Assembly (NCBI RefSeq): GCF_024699965.1 | Contig: NZ_JAJOMZ010000004.1 | Coordinates: forward strand, 1,362,001-1,426,000 | Source: Flavobacterium sp. J372 | Lineage (GTDB): Bacteria; Bacteroidota; Bacteroidia; Flavobacteriales; Flavobacteriaceae | Length of the DNA stretch: 64,000 nt | Reading direction: 5' to 3' | Shown here: positions 1 through 11,200 of the stretch, in pieces | Layout of the letters: every line of letters begins with the position of its first letter | Position numbering within the stretch: the first letter of the stretch is position 1 | Program-made: the position numbers and the translations under genes | Notes under the pieces: model-generated | The model's input: only the letters and a program-made list of their open reading frames with translations | Told to the model about the DNA's origin: nothing | Database searches by the model: none

Positions 1-911
1 CCGTAATTTACCAGCACCAATGCCTGTTTTGCATGTACTCCCGCATCGCCGAAGCGGCTGCCCTTAAATCCGGCCTGCTCAATAAGCCAGCCCGCAGGCA
101 CTTTTACCTCAGTATCGCTAACCGTATAGTGCGGCATCTGCGGATGTTGTAGAAACGCTTTTTCGAATTCTTCGCTAGTAATGATTGGGTTTTTGAAGAA
201 ACTGCCACTGTTACCCAGTTCTTTTGGGTCGGGTAGTTTGCTGCGGCGTATAGCTGTTACAGCATTACTCACATCTTTTATGGTTGGAACCACAATGCCA
301 TTTTTAGTCAGTTCGGCAGCTATGTCACCGTAGGAAGTATTGATTTTATGGTTCTCTGTAGTAAGCCTGAAGGTTACTGAAGTAATGATGTATTTACCTT
401 TCAGTTCGCCTTTAAAAATACTTTCGCGGTAAGCAAATTCACACTCTTCTTTAGTGAACGTGCGCAGCTGCTGTGTCGTTATTTCCATTGCTTCGCAAGA
501 AACAAAAGTGTCCTTTATCTCAGTGCCATATGCGCCTATATTTTGTATAGGAGTAGTCCCTACATTACCCGGAATCAACGACAGGTTCTCAAGTCCGCCA
601 AGATTATTGTCAATACAATACAATACAAACTCATGCCAGTTTTCGCCCGCCATTGCCATAACATCTGCCGTACCATTAGCATTGTTTGTAATAGTTTTAC
701 CCTTTATATCTACATGGATAACCAACGCGTCAATATCCTTAGTTAAAAGCATGTTGCTGCCGCCACCAAGTATAAAAAGTTCTTTGCCGGCAGTTTCACG
801 AAGCACTTCGGTAAGTTCGTCAACACTGTGTACAGCTACAAATTCTTTTGCAAAAGCGCTAAGGCCGAAGGTGTTGTGTTGTTTTAACGGATAATTTTTA
901 AGGATTTCCAT
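1..911 (-). CDS. murB: UDP-N-acetylenolpyruvoylglucosamine reductase, partial (3' end outside window)
   Basis: Reduces UDP-N-acetylenolpyruvoylglucosamine to UDP-MurNAc in cytosolic peptidoglycan precursor synthesis, using FAD and NADPH. Translation of the minus strand from the ATG at 911 stays open to the window edge, giving about 303 residues. The FAD-binding motif GGGSNML is near residue 48, followed by IPGNVGTTPIQNIGAYG and the SGSFFKNP segment that carries the catalytic serine in this family. The ATG is directly followed by MEILKNYPLKQHNTFG, a typical MurB opening, so the start looks right. The stop codon lies to the left of the window. Family assignment is firm. Confidence 0.93.
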   Translation of the reverse strand, partial: MEILKNYPLKQHNTFGLSAFAKEFVAVHSVDELTEVLRETAGKELFILGGGSNMLLTKDIDALVIHVDIKGKTITNNANGTADVMAMAGENWHEFVLYCIDNNLGGLENLSLIPGNVGTTPIQNIGAYGTEIKDTFVSCEAMEITTQQLRTFTKEECEFAYRESIFKGELKGKYIITSVTFRLTTENHKINTSYGDIAAELTKNGIVVPTIKDVSNAVTAIRRSKLPDPKELGNSGSFFKNPIITSEEFEKAFLQHPQMPHYTVSDTEVKVPAGWLIEQAGFKGSRFGDAGVHAKQALVLVNY

Positions 912-950
912 GCAGTAGATATGCAGTTGATTTGCTGCCGTAAAAGTAAT

Positions 951-1032
951 TTTTTGCCACGAATTACACTAATTTCCACCAATTTTAAAACCACAATATA
1001 TTTTGTGCAATTCGTGAAATTCGTGGCAAAAA
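951..1032. repeat. Intergenic palindromic repeat (GCCACGAATT type)
   Basis: A perfect 15-bp inverted repeat, with arms at 951-965 and 1018-1032, encloses AT-rich sequence that repeats the words ATTCGTG and ACACTAATT. It lies between the starts/ends of murB and the DUF2461 gene. Elements with the word GCCACGAATT are common between genes in Flavobacterium (recalled knowledge). The structure itself is seen directly. Confidence 0.7.
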
Positions 1033-1045
1033 TGATGCAAAAGAA

Positions 1046-1717
1046 TTATTCCGTAGTCAGCGCCCGGTTTATAAACTCAACCAGTGGCTGCAAAACCAAC
1101 AGTTTCTCTGATGTTGCCTTAACGAAATCTTTCGCCTGCACTTCTTTGTCTGTAAGCTTTGCCGTAGCTGTAAAACTTTTCAGGCGTAAGAATTGAATTG
1201 CAGGATGGTCTTTGTCGAAATCTTTGGGTGCCGATTTCAGCGTATTGTTTTCATCGCTGTCAAGCGCACCATATATCTTTTTAAATTGAGGTTCAGCCAC
1301 TATTTCTTCAAGGTCTTCGTAAAACCCTTTAATTTCGCGTCGTATTTTCCTGAGGTCGGCCGCGTCAGGATAGTGTATACCTGCCGCGATAAAACTTGCT
1401 CCCGGTTCAATATGCACGTAATAACCCGCGAGGTTAGTGTTTTTGGTACCTTCGCTCAGCCATATCGCCATATTGGTTTTGTACGGAGTCTTATCTTTGC
1501 TGAAGCGTATATCGCGGTTTATACGAAACGAGACGTCCTTAAAATCAAGCTGACTAAGCGATTCGTCGACCTTGCTCATTTCGGCTATGAAAGCCTCCCC
1601 GAGCTGCCTGTAGTTTTTCTTGTACTCTTCATAGCACTTCGCCTGCGAAATAAACCATTCGCGATTATTGTTTTGTTTTAAGTCTTTAAGGAATTGAAAG
1701 CTTTCGGGTTGCAGCAT
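1046..1717 (-). CDS. DUF2461 domain-containing protein
   Basis: A 223-residue soluble protein that matches the DUF2461 (TIGR02453) family over its whole length. Family hallmarks visible are the N-terminal FLKDLKQNNNREWF, the central INRDIRFSKDKTPYKTN, and the G-rich segment GYYVHIEPGASFIAAGIHYP. There is no signal peptide or membrane segment. The biochemical role of the family is not known to me. The start is an ATG at 1717 just before the conserved region, so it is probably correct. The neighbours (murB upstream on the same strand, a toxin-antitoxin pair beyond) give no functional hint. Confidence 0.85.
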   Translation of the reverse strand: MLQPESFQFLKDLKQNNNREWFISQAKCYEEYKKNYRQLGEAFIAEMSKVDESLSQLDFKDVSFRINRDIRFSKDKTPYKTNMAIWLSEGTKNTNLAGYYVHIEPGASFIAAGIHYPDAADLRKIRREIKGFYEDLEEIVAEPQFKKIYGALDSDENNTLKSAPKDFDKDHPAIQFLRLKSFTATAKLTDKEVQAKDFVKATSEKLLVLQPLVEFINRALTTE

Positions 1718-1729
1718 TGGTTTAATTAT

Positions 1730-2023
1730 TTATCTTGTATTCCAGTCTTTTGGATTTAATGATGTATGGAAAATGCCAACGATAACTATGTTTTCAGCAT
1801 CTGTATCAATATAAAAATGTATCATATAGGGAAAAACTGTAACTACCGCTGTTCTGATGTTTTTATATCTAAATGAAGTTTGTTGGGGATTTTGTGATAT
1901 GATTTTAAGTTCTCTTCGTATAGTAGAAGTAAACCTTTTACCAAGGCCTTTTTGCTGATTTTCATACCACTCAGCGGCAGTTTTTAAATCTAATTTTGCT
2001 TCGGCAGATAACTGAACCTTCAT
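1730..2023 (-). CDS. Type II toxin, RelE/ParE family
   Basis: A 97-residue toxin-like protein. The N-terminal helix pair with AEWYENQQKGLGKRF and the C-terminal strands ending in VGIFHTSLNPKDW are typical of ParE-type toxins, which inhibit gyrase or, in RelE relatives, cleave mRNA. The ATG overlaps the antitoxin stop codon by one base (TAATG at 2025-2021), showing translational coupling. Whether the target is gyrase or the ribosome cannot be read from the sequence. Confidence 0.87.
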   Translation of the reverse strand: MKVQLSAEAKLDLKTAAEWYENQQKGLGKRFTSTIRRELKIISQNPQQTSFRYKNIRTAVVTVFPYMIHFYIDTDAENIVIVGIFHTSLNPKDWNTR

Positions 2024-2253
2024 TACAGGTCCCTTTCAATTTCGTCGATAGTTTCATCAGCGTCAAAAAGTTTAGATTTTCCGCTTTCAATCATTTCAAC
2101 CCTTCTGTCAATTTCGTCTTTATGTGTTTGCGGAATTTCAGAGGTGTCTAAATCAGTATCTTTAAACTTTTTCTTAAAAGAAAGCCACTCCTGAATAGGA
2201 ATAAATACACCAGTTGTTTTTCCGTTATTATCTAATATATATTGTAAATTCAT
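2023..2253 (-). CDS. Antitoxin of a ParE-type addiction module
   Basis: A 76-residue acidic protein encoded immediately upstream of, and overlapping, the ParE-like toxin. The N-terminal half (MNLQYILDNNGKTTGVFIP) resembles the dimerising start of small Bacteroidota addiction-module antitoxins. The charged C-terminal half (DADETIDEIERDL) is what would wrap around the toxin. Antitoxin-first order with a one-base overlap supports the call. Such proteins usually autorepress the operon (family knowledge); no clear operator is seen. Confidence 0.8.
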   Translation of the reverse strand: MNLQYILDNNGKTTGVFIPIQEWLSFKKKFKDTDLDTSEIPQTHKDEIDRRVEMIESGKSKLFDADETIDEIERDL

Positions 2254-2294
2254 GATGCTATTCTTTCTACGAAATTAAAAAATATGCATGATTT

Positions 2295-3374
2295 TTACAA
2301 ATTAAACATCTTATAACTCTGGTGCATTTCCTTGATGATATTCTCAGTGCGTTCGGCGTGGGTATCGGTAATGAAAATCTGCCCGAAAACCTCATGGTCT
2401 ATCATGCTTACAATACGCGCTACACGGGTTTCATCAAGCTTATCAAAAATATCATCAAACAGCAATATTGGCAACACGCCACTTTTTTGTTTGATGAATT
2501 CAAACTGCGCAAGCTTAAGGGCTATCAGGTACGACTTCTGTTGTCCCTGGCTGCCGAATTTCTTAATAGGGTGCCCGCCAATTGTAAAAGCAAGGTCGTC
2601 TTTATGTATTCCTACAGAGGTGTATTGCAGCACACGGTCGCGCTGAAGGTTTTCATCGAGCAGGGTAGACAGCGGCTGGTCAAACAAACGGCTTTCGTAG
2701 GTTAACGATACATCTTCTGCCGACTCGGTAATGGTGTGGTGGTGCTTATTGAAAATCGGTATGAAGTCTTCTAAAAACTTCTTTCGTGTTTCAAAAATGG
2801 GCTGCCCTAAATTATCCAGCTGCTCATTATATATTGTTAGCGTTTCGCTATCAAAAGTATGGTTCAGGGCAAAATACTTAAGCAGTGCATTCCGTTGCGC
2901 CAGCACTTTCTGGTAGGCAATAAGCTGTTGCAGATAAGCAGCATCAGATACTGAAATCACACTGTCAATAAAACTGCGGCGGGTTTCACTGCCTTCAGTA
3001 ATAAGGTCGCTGTCATACGGGCTTATTATTACTAAAGGAATAAACCCAACATGTTCCGAAAACTTATCATAAGGTTTACCATTTCGCTTAAGGGCTTTTT
3101 TTTGTCCTTTCTTCAGGCTGCAGACAATTTGCTCGTTACGCCCAGCTTTTTCAAACTCTCCCTCAATTACAAAAAATTCCTCTCCATGCCTTATATTTTG
3201 CACTGCCATCGGGTTAAAATAGCTTTTGCCATAGGCCAGGTGATAAATAGCATCGAGTACATTGGTTTTGCCAACACCGTTGCGGCCGGTAAAGCAGTTT
3301 ATCTTCGGGTCAAACTCATAGTCTGCCGACGCTATATTCTTGTAATTTAATAGGGATAAGTGCTTGAGGTACAT
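2295..3374 (-). CDS. recF: DNA replication/repair protein RecF
   Basis: An SMC-like ATPase that helps load RecA at gapped DNA and acts with RecO and RecR. The 359 residues match usual RecF length. Walker A GRNGVGKT is at residues 30-37, the ABC signature region SQGQQKS is near 275, and Walker [13 protein letters not shown] is near 300. The N-terminal [13 protein letters not shown] is the standard RecF opening, so the start is well supported. It follows no obvious operon partner; the toxin-antitoxin pair lies downstream on the same strand. Confidence 0.95.
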   Translation of the reverse strand: MYLKHLSLLNYKNIASADYEFDPKINCFTGRNGVGKTNVLDAIYHLAYGKSYFNPMAVQNIRHGEEFFVIEGEFEKAGRNEQIVCSLKKGQKKALKRNGKPYDKFSEHVGFIPLVIISPYDSDLITEGSETRRSFIDSVISVSDAAYLQQLIAYQKVLAQRNALLKYFALNHTFDSETLTIYNEQLDNLGQPIFETRKKFLEDFIPIFNKHHHTITESAEDVSLTYESRLFDQPLSTLLDENLQRDRVLQYTSVGIHKDDLAFTIGGHPIKKFGSQGQQKSYLIALKLAQFEFIKQKSGVLPILLFDDIFDKLDETRVARIVSMIDHEVFGQIFITDTHAERTENIIKEMHQSYKMFNL

Positions 3375-3490
3375 TAGTATTTAAAACTCCGCACAATGCG
3401 GCTGCCATAATTTACGGCTTTTTCTGAAACATCGTGCAAATTATTGAAAAATTATAAGAGAAAAGATATTTTATTATTCAATAAAAATTT

Positions 3491-3498
3491 TATTTTTG
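3491..3498 (+). promoter_or_regulatory. Candidate -7 element (TATTTTTG) for the TPR-ribH unit
   Basis: TATTTTTG matches the Bacteroidota -7 consensus TAnnTTTG and lies 21 bases before the ATG at 3520. No TTG is seen at the expected -33 distance, so support is partial. Confidence 0.45.
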
Positions 3499-3519
3499 CG
3501 GCTCACTAAAATACAATAG

Positions 3520-4299
3520 ATGGCAACGTACAATAAAAGAGGATATAAAGCGCCGAAACCTGCTGAGGTAAATGAAGTTGAACCTGTAGAGGAAGTTATT
3601 GATGATAATAACAGCACCACCGCTGAAGTTTTCAATAGCCTTGACGAAGGTGCATCTAAAACCGAAGAGTGGGTTGCCGGTAACCAAAAGATAATTTATA
3701 TCATTGTTGCTGTAGTAGCTTTGGCTACTGTAGGATACCTGGCCTATAATAAATGGGTTGATGCTCCTGCAGAGGAAACAGCATCAAACGATATGTTCCA
3801 GGCACAACAGTATTTTAATGAAGCTGTAGATGCTACTGAAAAGCAGGATTCACTTTTTAACCTTGCGCTTAAAGGTGGTGAGGGTAAACAAGGCCTTCTT
3901 GATATTGTAGAGAACCATAAAGGTACTGATGCTGCTAACCTTGCACATTACTATGCGGGCATGGCTTACCTAAATACAGGTAAATACAAAGAGGCGGTAA
4001 CACACCTTGAAGAATTTAAAACCGATGATGAAGTGCTTAAGGCAGTGACGCTTGGCGCTATTGGCGATGCATTTGCCCAGCTTAAGCAAAATGATGATGC
4101 GCTTGAGTATTATGACAAGGCTGTAAAGGCTGCCGATAATGACCTTACAGCACCTCGTTACCTTTTCAAGGCTGCACAGCTTTCGCTGGCTATGAACAAG
4201 AAAGACCAGGCACTTAAGAACTTTACTGAGATAAAAGAAAAATATGAAACTTCGGCTGAAGGCGCAAACATTGACGCTTACATAGCCAGGACAGAATAA
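3520..4299 (+). CDS. Tetratricopeptide-repeat membrane protein
   Basis: A 259-residue protein with an acidic cytoplasmic N-terminus, one membrane segment at about residues 57-75 (IIYIIVAVVALATVGYLAY) and a periplasm-facing domain with several TPR units (for example around AHYYAGMAYLNTGKYKEAVTHLEEF and ALEYYDKAVKAA). The layout resembles YfgM-like proteins, which are proposed to work with periplasmic chaperones or the Sec translocon. That comparison is inference. It is separated from ribH by one base, so the two genes are almost certainly cotranscribed. Confidence 0.82.
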   Translation: MATYNKRGYKAPKPAEVNEVEPVEEVIDDNNSTTAEVFNSLDEGASKTEEWVAGNQKIIYIIVAVVALATVGYLAYNKWVDAPAEETASNDMFQAQQYFNEAVDATEKQDSLFNLALKGGEGKQGLLDIVENHKGTDAANLAHYYAGMAYLNTGKYKEAVTHLEEFKTDDEVLKAVTLGAIGDAFAQLKQNDDALEYYDKAVKAADNDLTAPRYLFKAAQLSLAMNKKDQALKNFTEIKEKYETSAEGANIDAYIARTE

Positions 4300-4300
4300 T

Positions 4301-4789
4301 ATGGCAACAGCAAATAAAGATTTATCTGCTTACGACAAAAATGCAATCCCAAACACGAATGGCCTTCGGTTTGGGATTGTTGTTTCTGAGTGGAATGAGA
4401 ATATAACTTCAGGCCTATATAACGGCGCTGTTGAGGCATTGGCTGATAATGGTGTTAAACCGGAAGATATCATAACCTGGAATGTGCCGGGCAGCTTTGA
4501 GCTTATATATGGCTGTAAGAAAATGATACAATCACAAAATGTTGATGCCGTTATAGCGATTGGCAGCGTAATACAAGGTGAGACCAAACATTTTGATTTT
4601 GTATGCGAAGCGGTAGCACAGGGTATAAAAGACCTTAATGTGCAAACAGATACACCGGTGGTGTTTTGTGTGCTTACAGATAATACCTTGCAACAGGCAA
4701 TAGACAGAAGCGGGGGTATACATGGCAATAAGGGTACTGAAGCAGCAATAGTTGCTATTCGTATGGCTGATTTACGCAGAAGTTTTTAA
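4301..4789 (+). CDS. ribH: 6,7-dimethyl-8-ribityllumazine synthase
   Basis: Condenses 5-amino-6-ribitylaminouracil with 3,4-dihydroxybutanone phosphate to form lumazine, the penultimate step of riboflavin synthesis. The 162 residues match the family. Visible landmarks are SEWNENITSGLY (substrate pocket), PGSFELIY, GSVIQGETKHFDFVCE with the catalytic histidine, and HGNKGTEAA near the C-terminus. The ATG comes one base after the stop of the TPR gene, and a strong terminator follows. Confidence 0.96.
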   Translation: MATANKDLSAYDKNAIPNTNGLRFGIVVSEWNENITSGLYNGAVEALADNGVKPEDIITWNVPGSFELIYGCKKMIQSQNVDAVIAIGSVIQGETKHFDFVCEAVAQGIKDLNVQTDTPVVFCVLTDNTLQQAIDRSGGIHGNKGTEAAIVAIRMADLRRSF

Positions 4790-4810
4790 AGTGTTTTTAG
4801 ATATAAACAT

Positions 4811-4844
4811 AAAATAGGCTTTCCAATTTCGGAAGGCCTATTTT
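4811..4844 (+). terminator. Intrinsic terminator after ribH
   Basis: A hairpin formed by AAAATAGGC-TTCC and GGAA-GCCTATTTT, with loop AATTTC, starts 21 bases after the ribH stop. The stem is flanked by A and T runs, so it may work in both directions. Confidence 0.85.
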
Positions 4845-4849
4845 GTTAT

Positions 4850-5256
4850 AAAATGATGCAGTTCGTCGATTAAAAGTGATTTTTAACGATTTATTAGCGT
4901 TTTATTAACGTTTTTAGTAATTTATGTAGGAAAATTACTATAGATGATTTAAGTTGTAGTGTGTCAATACTTTAAATAATTGTTAACACAAACGTAAATA
5001 AGGGTCTTCTTTTGAATATAACACTATATCTACACCGTTTTAGCAGATAAATTGATAATTTGACATAGATAAGGTTAACCTATTATTAATAAAGCTACTT
5101 TTAGCTGCTATTTAAAAATGTAACTATGTCGCAAAATTACAATTTGTCTTTTGGCCTGAAAAGGCTTATTGGCTATGCAGGAGGATTAGTGAACAATTTT
5201 CACAAAAAGAGAAAAGCCAATGGCTTACTGTTAATCTTAAATGTGCGTTTTTATTA
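4850..5256. other. Leader region of the giant adhesin gene
   Basis: About 400 bases between the ribH terminator and the apparent opening of the giant adhesin. The region to 5115 is AT-rich with no supported gene. From the ATG at 5126 a short frame reads MSQNYNLSFGLKRLIGYAGG and runs through a basic KKRK segment into a hydrophobic stretch before stopping at 5261. The adhesin frame is one base out of register with it. The leader may therefore encode the true N-terminus of the adhesin, broken at the T5 run 5248-5252. No convincing TTG/TAnnTTTG promoter was found. Confidence 0.5.
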
Positions 5257-8200
5257 TTGGTAATTATGCCAATAATGACAGTAAAGGCACAGATTAGTTC
5301 TCGATATACTTTTGCTACAGAAACAACAACTTACACTCCAATTACGGGTGGTACAAATGTCGCGTCAACATCAGCTTCAACCCTAGATGATAACGTAGCG
5401 GGAAATCTGCCTATTGGATTCAGCTTTAGTTACAATGGTACTTCATATACTAATTTTGGTTATAATGCAAATGGTTGGATTGCGCTTGGTACAGCTACGC
5501 CGTCATCAAGTTATGTTCCTATATCCGGAGGAACAAGCAACAATGTTATTTCAGCATTTGGGGTAGATCTTATTGCAAGACAACACCTCGTAGCAACAAG
5601 AACTAGCGGAAGCCCCACGCTTACTATTACTGCGGGTAACACAAATAATATTGCAGTGGGTTCTTCACTTACAGGCTCTACAGGAATCCCCTCGGGAGTT
5701 ACAGTACTTTCTAAGACTGCTACAACGATAACAATGTCTGCAAATGCAACATCATCAGGAACTGGTACTCATATAAGAATCTGGACCAATAATACCGGTA
5801 TAAGGTATGAAACAACCGGATCGGCACCAAACAGAAAGCTAGTAGTACAGTTTACAGAATTCTCAAGATATTCTACTACAGCGTCAAATGGAGATCAGCT
5901 AAATTTTCAAATAATATTAAGTGAAACCACCAACAATATTGAAATAATATACAATGTGGTTCAGCCGAATTTGTCTGGTGATATAACTACTCAAGTTGGC
6001 TTGCGCGGTTCGAGTTCAAGTGATTATTTTAACCGTTCAAGTACAACTAACTGGAGCGCTACTACAAATGGTACGGCAAACACCAGCAGTGTTACTTTTA
6101 GCAGTACAGTTTATCCGGCTTCAGGATTAAAACTTGCTTATACTCCTGCAGCAACACCTTTTCTTAGTACAGGCACACTTACGGCATTTGGCAGCCAATG
6201 TATCAATGGCACCTACGGCCCTAATAGCTTTACGCTAACGGGTACAAACCTTACAAGTGCCGATGTTACTGTTGGCGCATCATCAGGCTATACCTATTCT
6301 ACAACGTCAGGAGGCACGTATACATCAACGCTTACGCTTACACCATCCGGTGGCTCGCTAAACCAAACGATTTTTGTGAAATTTAACCCTACTGCTGTTG
6401 CAACATATAACACCAATATATCAATATCGGGCGGGGGTGCATCAGCAGTAACAGTTACGCCAAGCGGTTCAGGTGTAAATACAACTCCAACCGAAAGTGT
6501 TTCAAGTGCAACAGCGGGTTCAATCACGCTTACGAGCGCAACAATATCGGGCGCTGCAATCAGCGCATTAGGATGTAGCAACGTTACGGCTTACGGTATT
6601 GAATACAGTACAACATCAGGTTTCACCGGCGGCACAGGTACACAAGTTGCCGGTACAGGCTTTAGTGGCCTTGCAGGTGGCACATTTAGTGCTGCACTTT
6701 CGGGACTTACCAGCGGCACAACATATTATTACAGGGCTTATGCCACAAATGCCGGCGGAACATCTTATAGCTCTACAGGAAGCTTTAGTACCCTTACTGC
6801 AAACCAGATAGGTACCGGAACATCTACAAGCTCTTATTATCCAATATATTCAAACTTTGGATATAGCTATTCTCAGCAAATATATCTTGCAAGTGAAATA
6901 AATGCAGTAGTTACCGCAGGGCAGAGATATATTACCAAAATACGTTTCAGGCATGTAAGTGCAGGCACAGTCTCTACATACAATAACTGGACTGTATTTA
7001 TGGGTAATACCTCTAAGAATGAATTTACAACAACCAGTGACTGGGTGCCTTATGCAGATTTGACTCAGGTATATACAGGAACTGTGACTCCGGTTTCATC
7101 AACATGGATGGAGATTACACTTGCAACCCCGTTTTTATGGGACGGTACAAATAACCTTGTAGTTGCAGTAGATGAAAATGCAGCAAGCTTTTCGAGCTCT
7201 ACATGGCAGTCGTACACAGCATCATCAAACCGTGCAATACAATTTTACAGCGATAGTACAAATCCAGATCCGGCTTCACCGCCAACATCAGGAAGTTCTT
7301 TCCAGTCACTCACTACAAACATGTCTCAAATACAGTTTGTGACAACAGTGCCGCCTAACTGTTTGCCAGTTACGGGAATATCTGCCTCGGCTACATCATA
7401 TAATACAGGTACAGCTTCATGGACGGCCCCAACAAGCGGTGATGCGGCAACAGGCTATGAATGGGAAGTGCGTACCACCGGCGCTGCGGGAAGCGGAAGT
7501 CCAACGGCAAGCGGCACAACAACCGGAACAACAGCAACTATTACAGGTTTAACGCCTAATACAACTTATAGTTTCTATGTTCGTACCAATTGCGGCGGTA
7601 CATACAGCACATGGTCTTCTGCGCAGACATTTACCACGCAGCCAATCACTGCAATTGCATCAGGAGATTTTGCGACCGGTGCAAACTGGAATAACGGTAC
7701 AGGGCCTGTGTGTGGCCAGCTTGCCGTGATACCAAACGGAATGGCTATGACAGTAACAAGCGGTACAGCTAATACCGGCAGCCTTACAATTAACTCCGGC
7801 GGATCATTAACAGTGAGCGGCGGTACTTTAACTGTTGGCTGTACCGGCAATAACAATGCCCTGTCAAATTCAGGTACACTCACAGTATCCGGAGGTACAC
7901 TTGCAGTTAACGGTAATATTGCAAATGCCAATGGCTCAACTTTTGCACAGAGCAACGGCAGTATTACTATAGATGGTAACGATAATTTTAATACATCAAC
8001 TTCTGTAGCATCAGGAACCCCATTACTTGGTTTTGGTACAAGCAGCGTAACATTTTCTACAGGTGCTATAAACCTTACAGGTGGTACACTTACCATTATT
8101 GACCCTCACACAGCGGGGACAAATACAAGCGCCTATGCATTATATGCTAATATAGCAAGCTCTGTAAGTGCAAATGCTGCAACAGCACATACCCTGAGGT

Positions 8201-11200
8201 TTGGTGATGGCACATCATCGCAGCAAGGAGGTAACAGCAGCGGGTTTTACTGGAACGGATATGTTGGGTTTGGAAGGCTCAACCTGGGTAATGTTATAGT
8301 AAATAACCCATCAGGAACAAACCGTGCCGTAACACAAACCGGGGCAAATGTCATAAACGGTAATCTTACTGTAACAGCAGGTACATTCTCTCAAGGTACA
8401 TCTACCACTAATATAGGAGGTAATGTACTGGTTGAAAATGCCGGTATTTTCCTTACAGGTGGTACAGTAGTGTTTGCCACTACAACGGGTACAACAACAG
8501 GAACCCAGACTTCGGCGCAATCTGTATCTGTTACAGGTGGTGGTTTAATACAAAACTTTTCATCAAGCCCAACAGCAAACTTTACAAACCTTACAACAAA
8601 TAACACATCAGCAACAGGTGTTACAATAAATTCGCTTAACCAGATTATTGCAAATAGCAGCATTGTTGCCAACGTACTTACTACACTTACATTTAACGGT
8701 AAGATAAGTACACCGGCAGGTAAAGGCCTTTTGGGTGGTACAGCTGCAACACCAGCAACAACCATTACAATAAATTCAGGAGGTATGGCGCCGGGCAGTG
8801 GTTTTGCACGTGGCTGGAATGCAAATGCAGGTGGCACAGCAATTAATGCAGGCTCACAGCCAAACCTTACGGCTAACAATTTCCATCCGCTTATGGATGC
8901 AAATGGAAATGCCCGCTATGTATGGATTGAAAGGGTTACACCTAGCGCCGCGGGTATATTGATGGTTACTTATAATGATGTTGCAGCGGGTGATATTGAT
9001 CCGGGAATAACAGAGTCTTCTTATACAGTAAACAAACGTTCGGCAGGTAAATGGACAGTTAGTGCAGTAGGAACTACCATTGGTGCTGCTACTTATAAAA
9101 TAGCAATGACCGCACCTGCAATTTTTGGAGCAACGCCTACCAGCACTGAAGTAAGGGTAATAACAGAAAATGCCTTTGTAGGTACACACCAGGCAGGTTT
9201 GGCAACGCCACATGCACAACGTGCAGGATTAACGCTTGCACAGCTAACTGCACAAGATTTTTACATGGGTCTGAACAGTAACGATATTCCTTTCTATTCA
9301 GTACAAACAGGTAATTGGGAAAACGGAACTACCTGGAATAAAGGCACCGTGCCATCAGCAACAGATAGTGTTACAATTTCTACCGGTACTACAGTTACAG
9401 TAAACGCGGCTTCGGCAGCATCAGCAATTACAGTAAATGCAAACGGTACATTACAGGCAGGTTCAAATACACTTACCGTAACAAATGCCGTTACCAACAA
9501 CGGCACAGTAAATATTGCCGGAGGCACTGTAGCAGTTGGTGCAACAATAACAAATAACAGCGGAGCAAACATAAATGTTACTTCAGGTACGCTTAGTGCA
9601 ACAGGTGGTGTAGGTACAGGTATTGCTAATGCCGGTACATTTACACAAAATGGAGGTACAGTTAATGTAGGTATAACTGATAACAGTGTTGCAAACAGGA
9701 GGTTTACAAATACAGGTACACTTACAGTAAGCAATGGTAATCTTAACATCTATGGTAACTTTGCCCATTCAGGCACATCATTTACACAAAGCGGGGGTAC
9801 AATAAGGATAGATGGTAACGCAGGCGGGCTGCTGGCAAATTCAGTAGCATCCGGCACGCCATTATTCAACATTACTTCAACCAACATCAATCTTACAGGG
9901 GGTACATTGTTGATTGTTGACCCACACGCGGCAACAACAAACACGAGCGCTTATGCTGTATATATGTATAATACTTCGGCATCTGCAACTTCTTTGGGAG
10001 CCACCTCTTCACACACATTAAGGCTTGGTGACGGTATATCTACAGATGCAGGCGGTAACACAAGCGGTTTCTATATAGAGCCGTGGGCAGATACAGCTTA
10101 TTTGTCTTTCGGCAACATTATTGTTAACGCCGGCAGTGGTACAAACCGTGGTATATCTGCAGACAACCCATTAACGGCTACGGGAGACGTTACAGTAAAT
10201 ACTAACGGCAGGCTTACTGTAGGCGCTTTACTTATAGGTAAGGATCTTGTAGTTAACACAGGAGGTACAATAATAAATACTGTCGGAATCACGAATACGC
10301 TCGTGTCAAGCAATGATTATGACAATGTGTATTTCAGCCCGGTTACTGTAGCGCAATCAATTACAAACAACGGTACAATATCAAACAGCGCTACAACAGT
10401 AACAGCAAACCTTGCAGGCTATAACATAAACAACACCAGCACAGGCGGTGTTACGCTAAACAGCCCATTATCTGTAAGCGGAACATTAACACTTACTGCC
10501 GGTATAATAAACACAACAAGTGTAAACCTGCTTTCACTCGGTACTGCTACAGCAGCCGGTACATTATCAGGCGGTTCTGCCACGGCTTATATAAACGGGC
10601 CTTTTGCAAGGACTTTTGCAGCTTCAAGAACAGCCAGCGGGACATATAGCGTTGCAACATTATTGCCGGTAGGTAAGGGTACAAAATATCTTCCGGCATA
10701 TATAGATCCTACAACAACAGCTTCAGGCCCAGTAGTCTTTAAAGGTGAGGCATTTACAACAAATCCGGGCACACAGGGAGCAGGTGTTACAAGCCTGTCA
10801 TCAAGCAGGTGGGAAATAATTCCGGTTTCAAATACAAACCTAACAAGTGCATTTGTAAGGCTTGGTGACGCTTCTCTAACATCTACAAGTAAAATTATAC
10901 AGGCGCCTGCCGCCAACGGCGAATACAGCGGCATATCTTCGGCAGTTACATATACATCGGGCACACCTAATGTAATTACCACATCAAATGCATTACCTGT
11001 AGCAGAATATACAGGTTACTTTGCCTATGGGGATTTGAATTCATGTATAGCCCCGGTTGCGCAGTCAGCATCATTTACGGCAAGTAACAAAACAACTTCT
11101 GGGTTTACAGCTACTTTTGCAGCAGTAGCTTCGGCTAGCCATTACCTGGTAGTGAGGTATTCAGGAACATTTACCCCTGTAGCTCCAACAGACTATACAA

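Noticed and set aside
951..1032. CRISPR array or transposon end.
   Set aside because: Only one inverted repeat with no spaced direct repeats and no transposase nearby.
4850..5115. A riboswitch or FMN element linked to ribH.
   Set aside because: The region is downstream of ribH, and none of the conserved FMN-element blocks could be found.
5126..5263. The ATG 5126 frame as a separate 45-codon gene.
   Set aside because: Its end has a signal-peptide-like character that continues in the adhesin frame, so it is better explained as part of that gene's leader.
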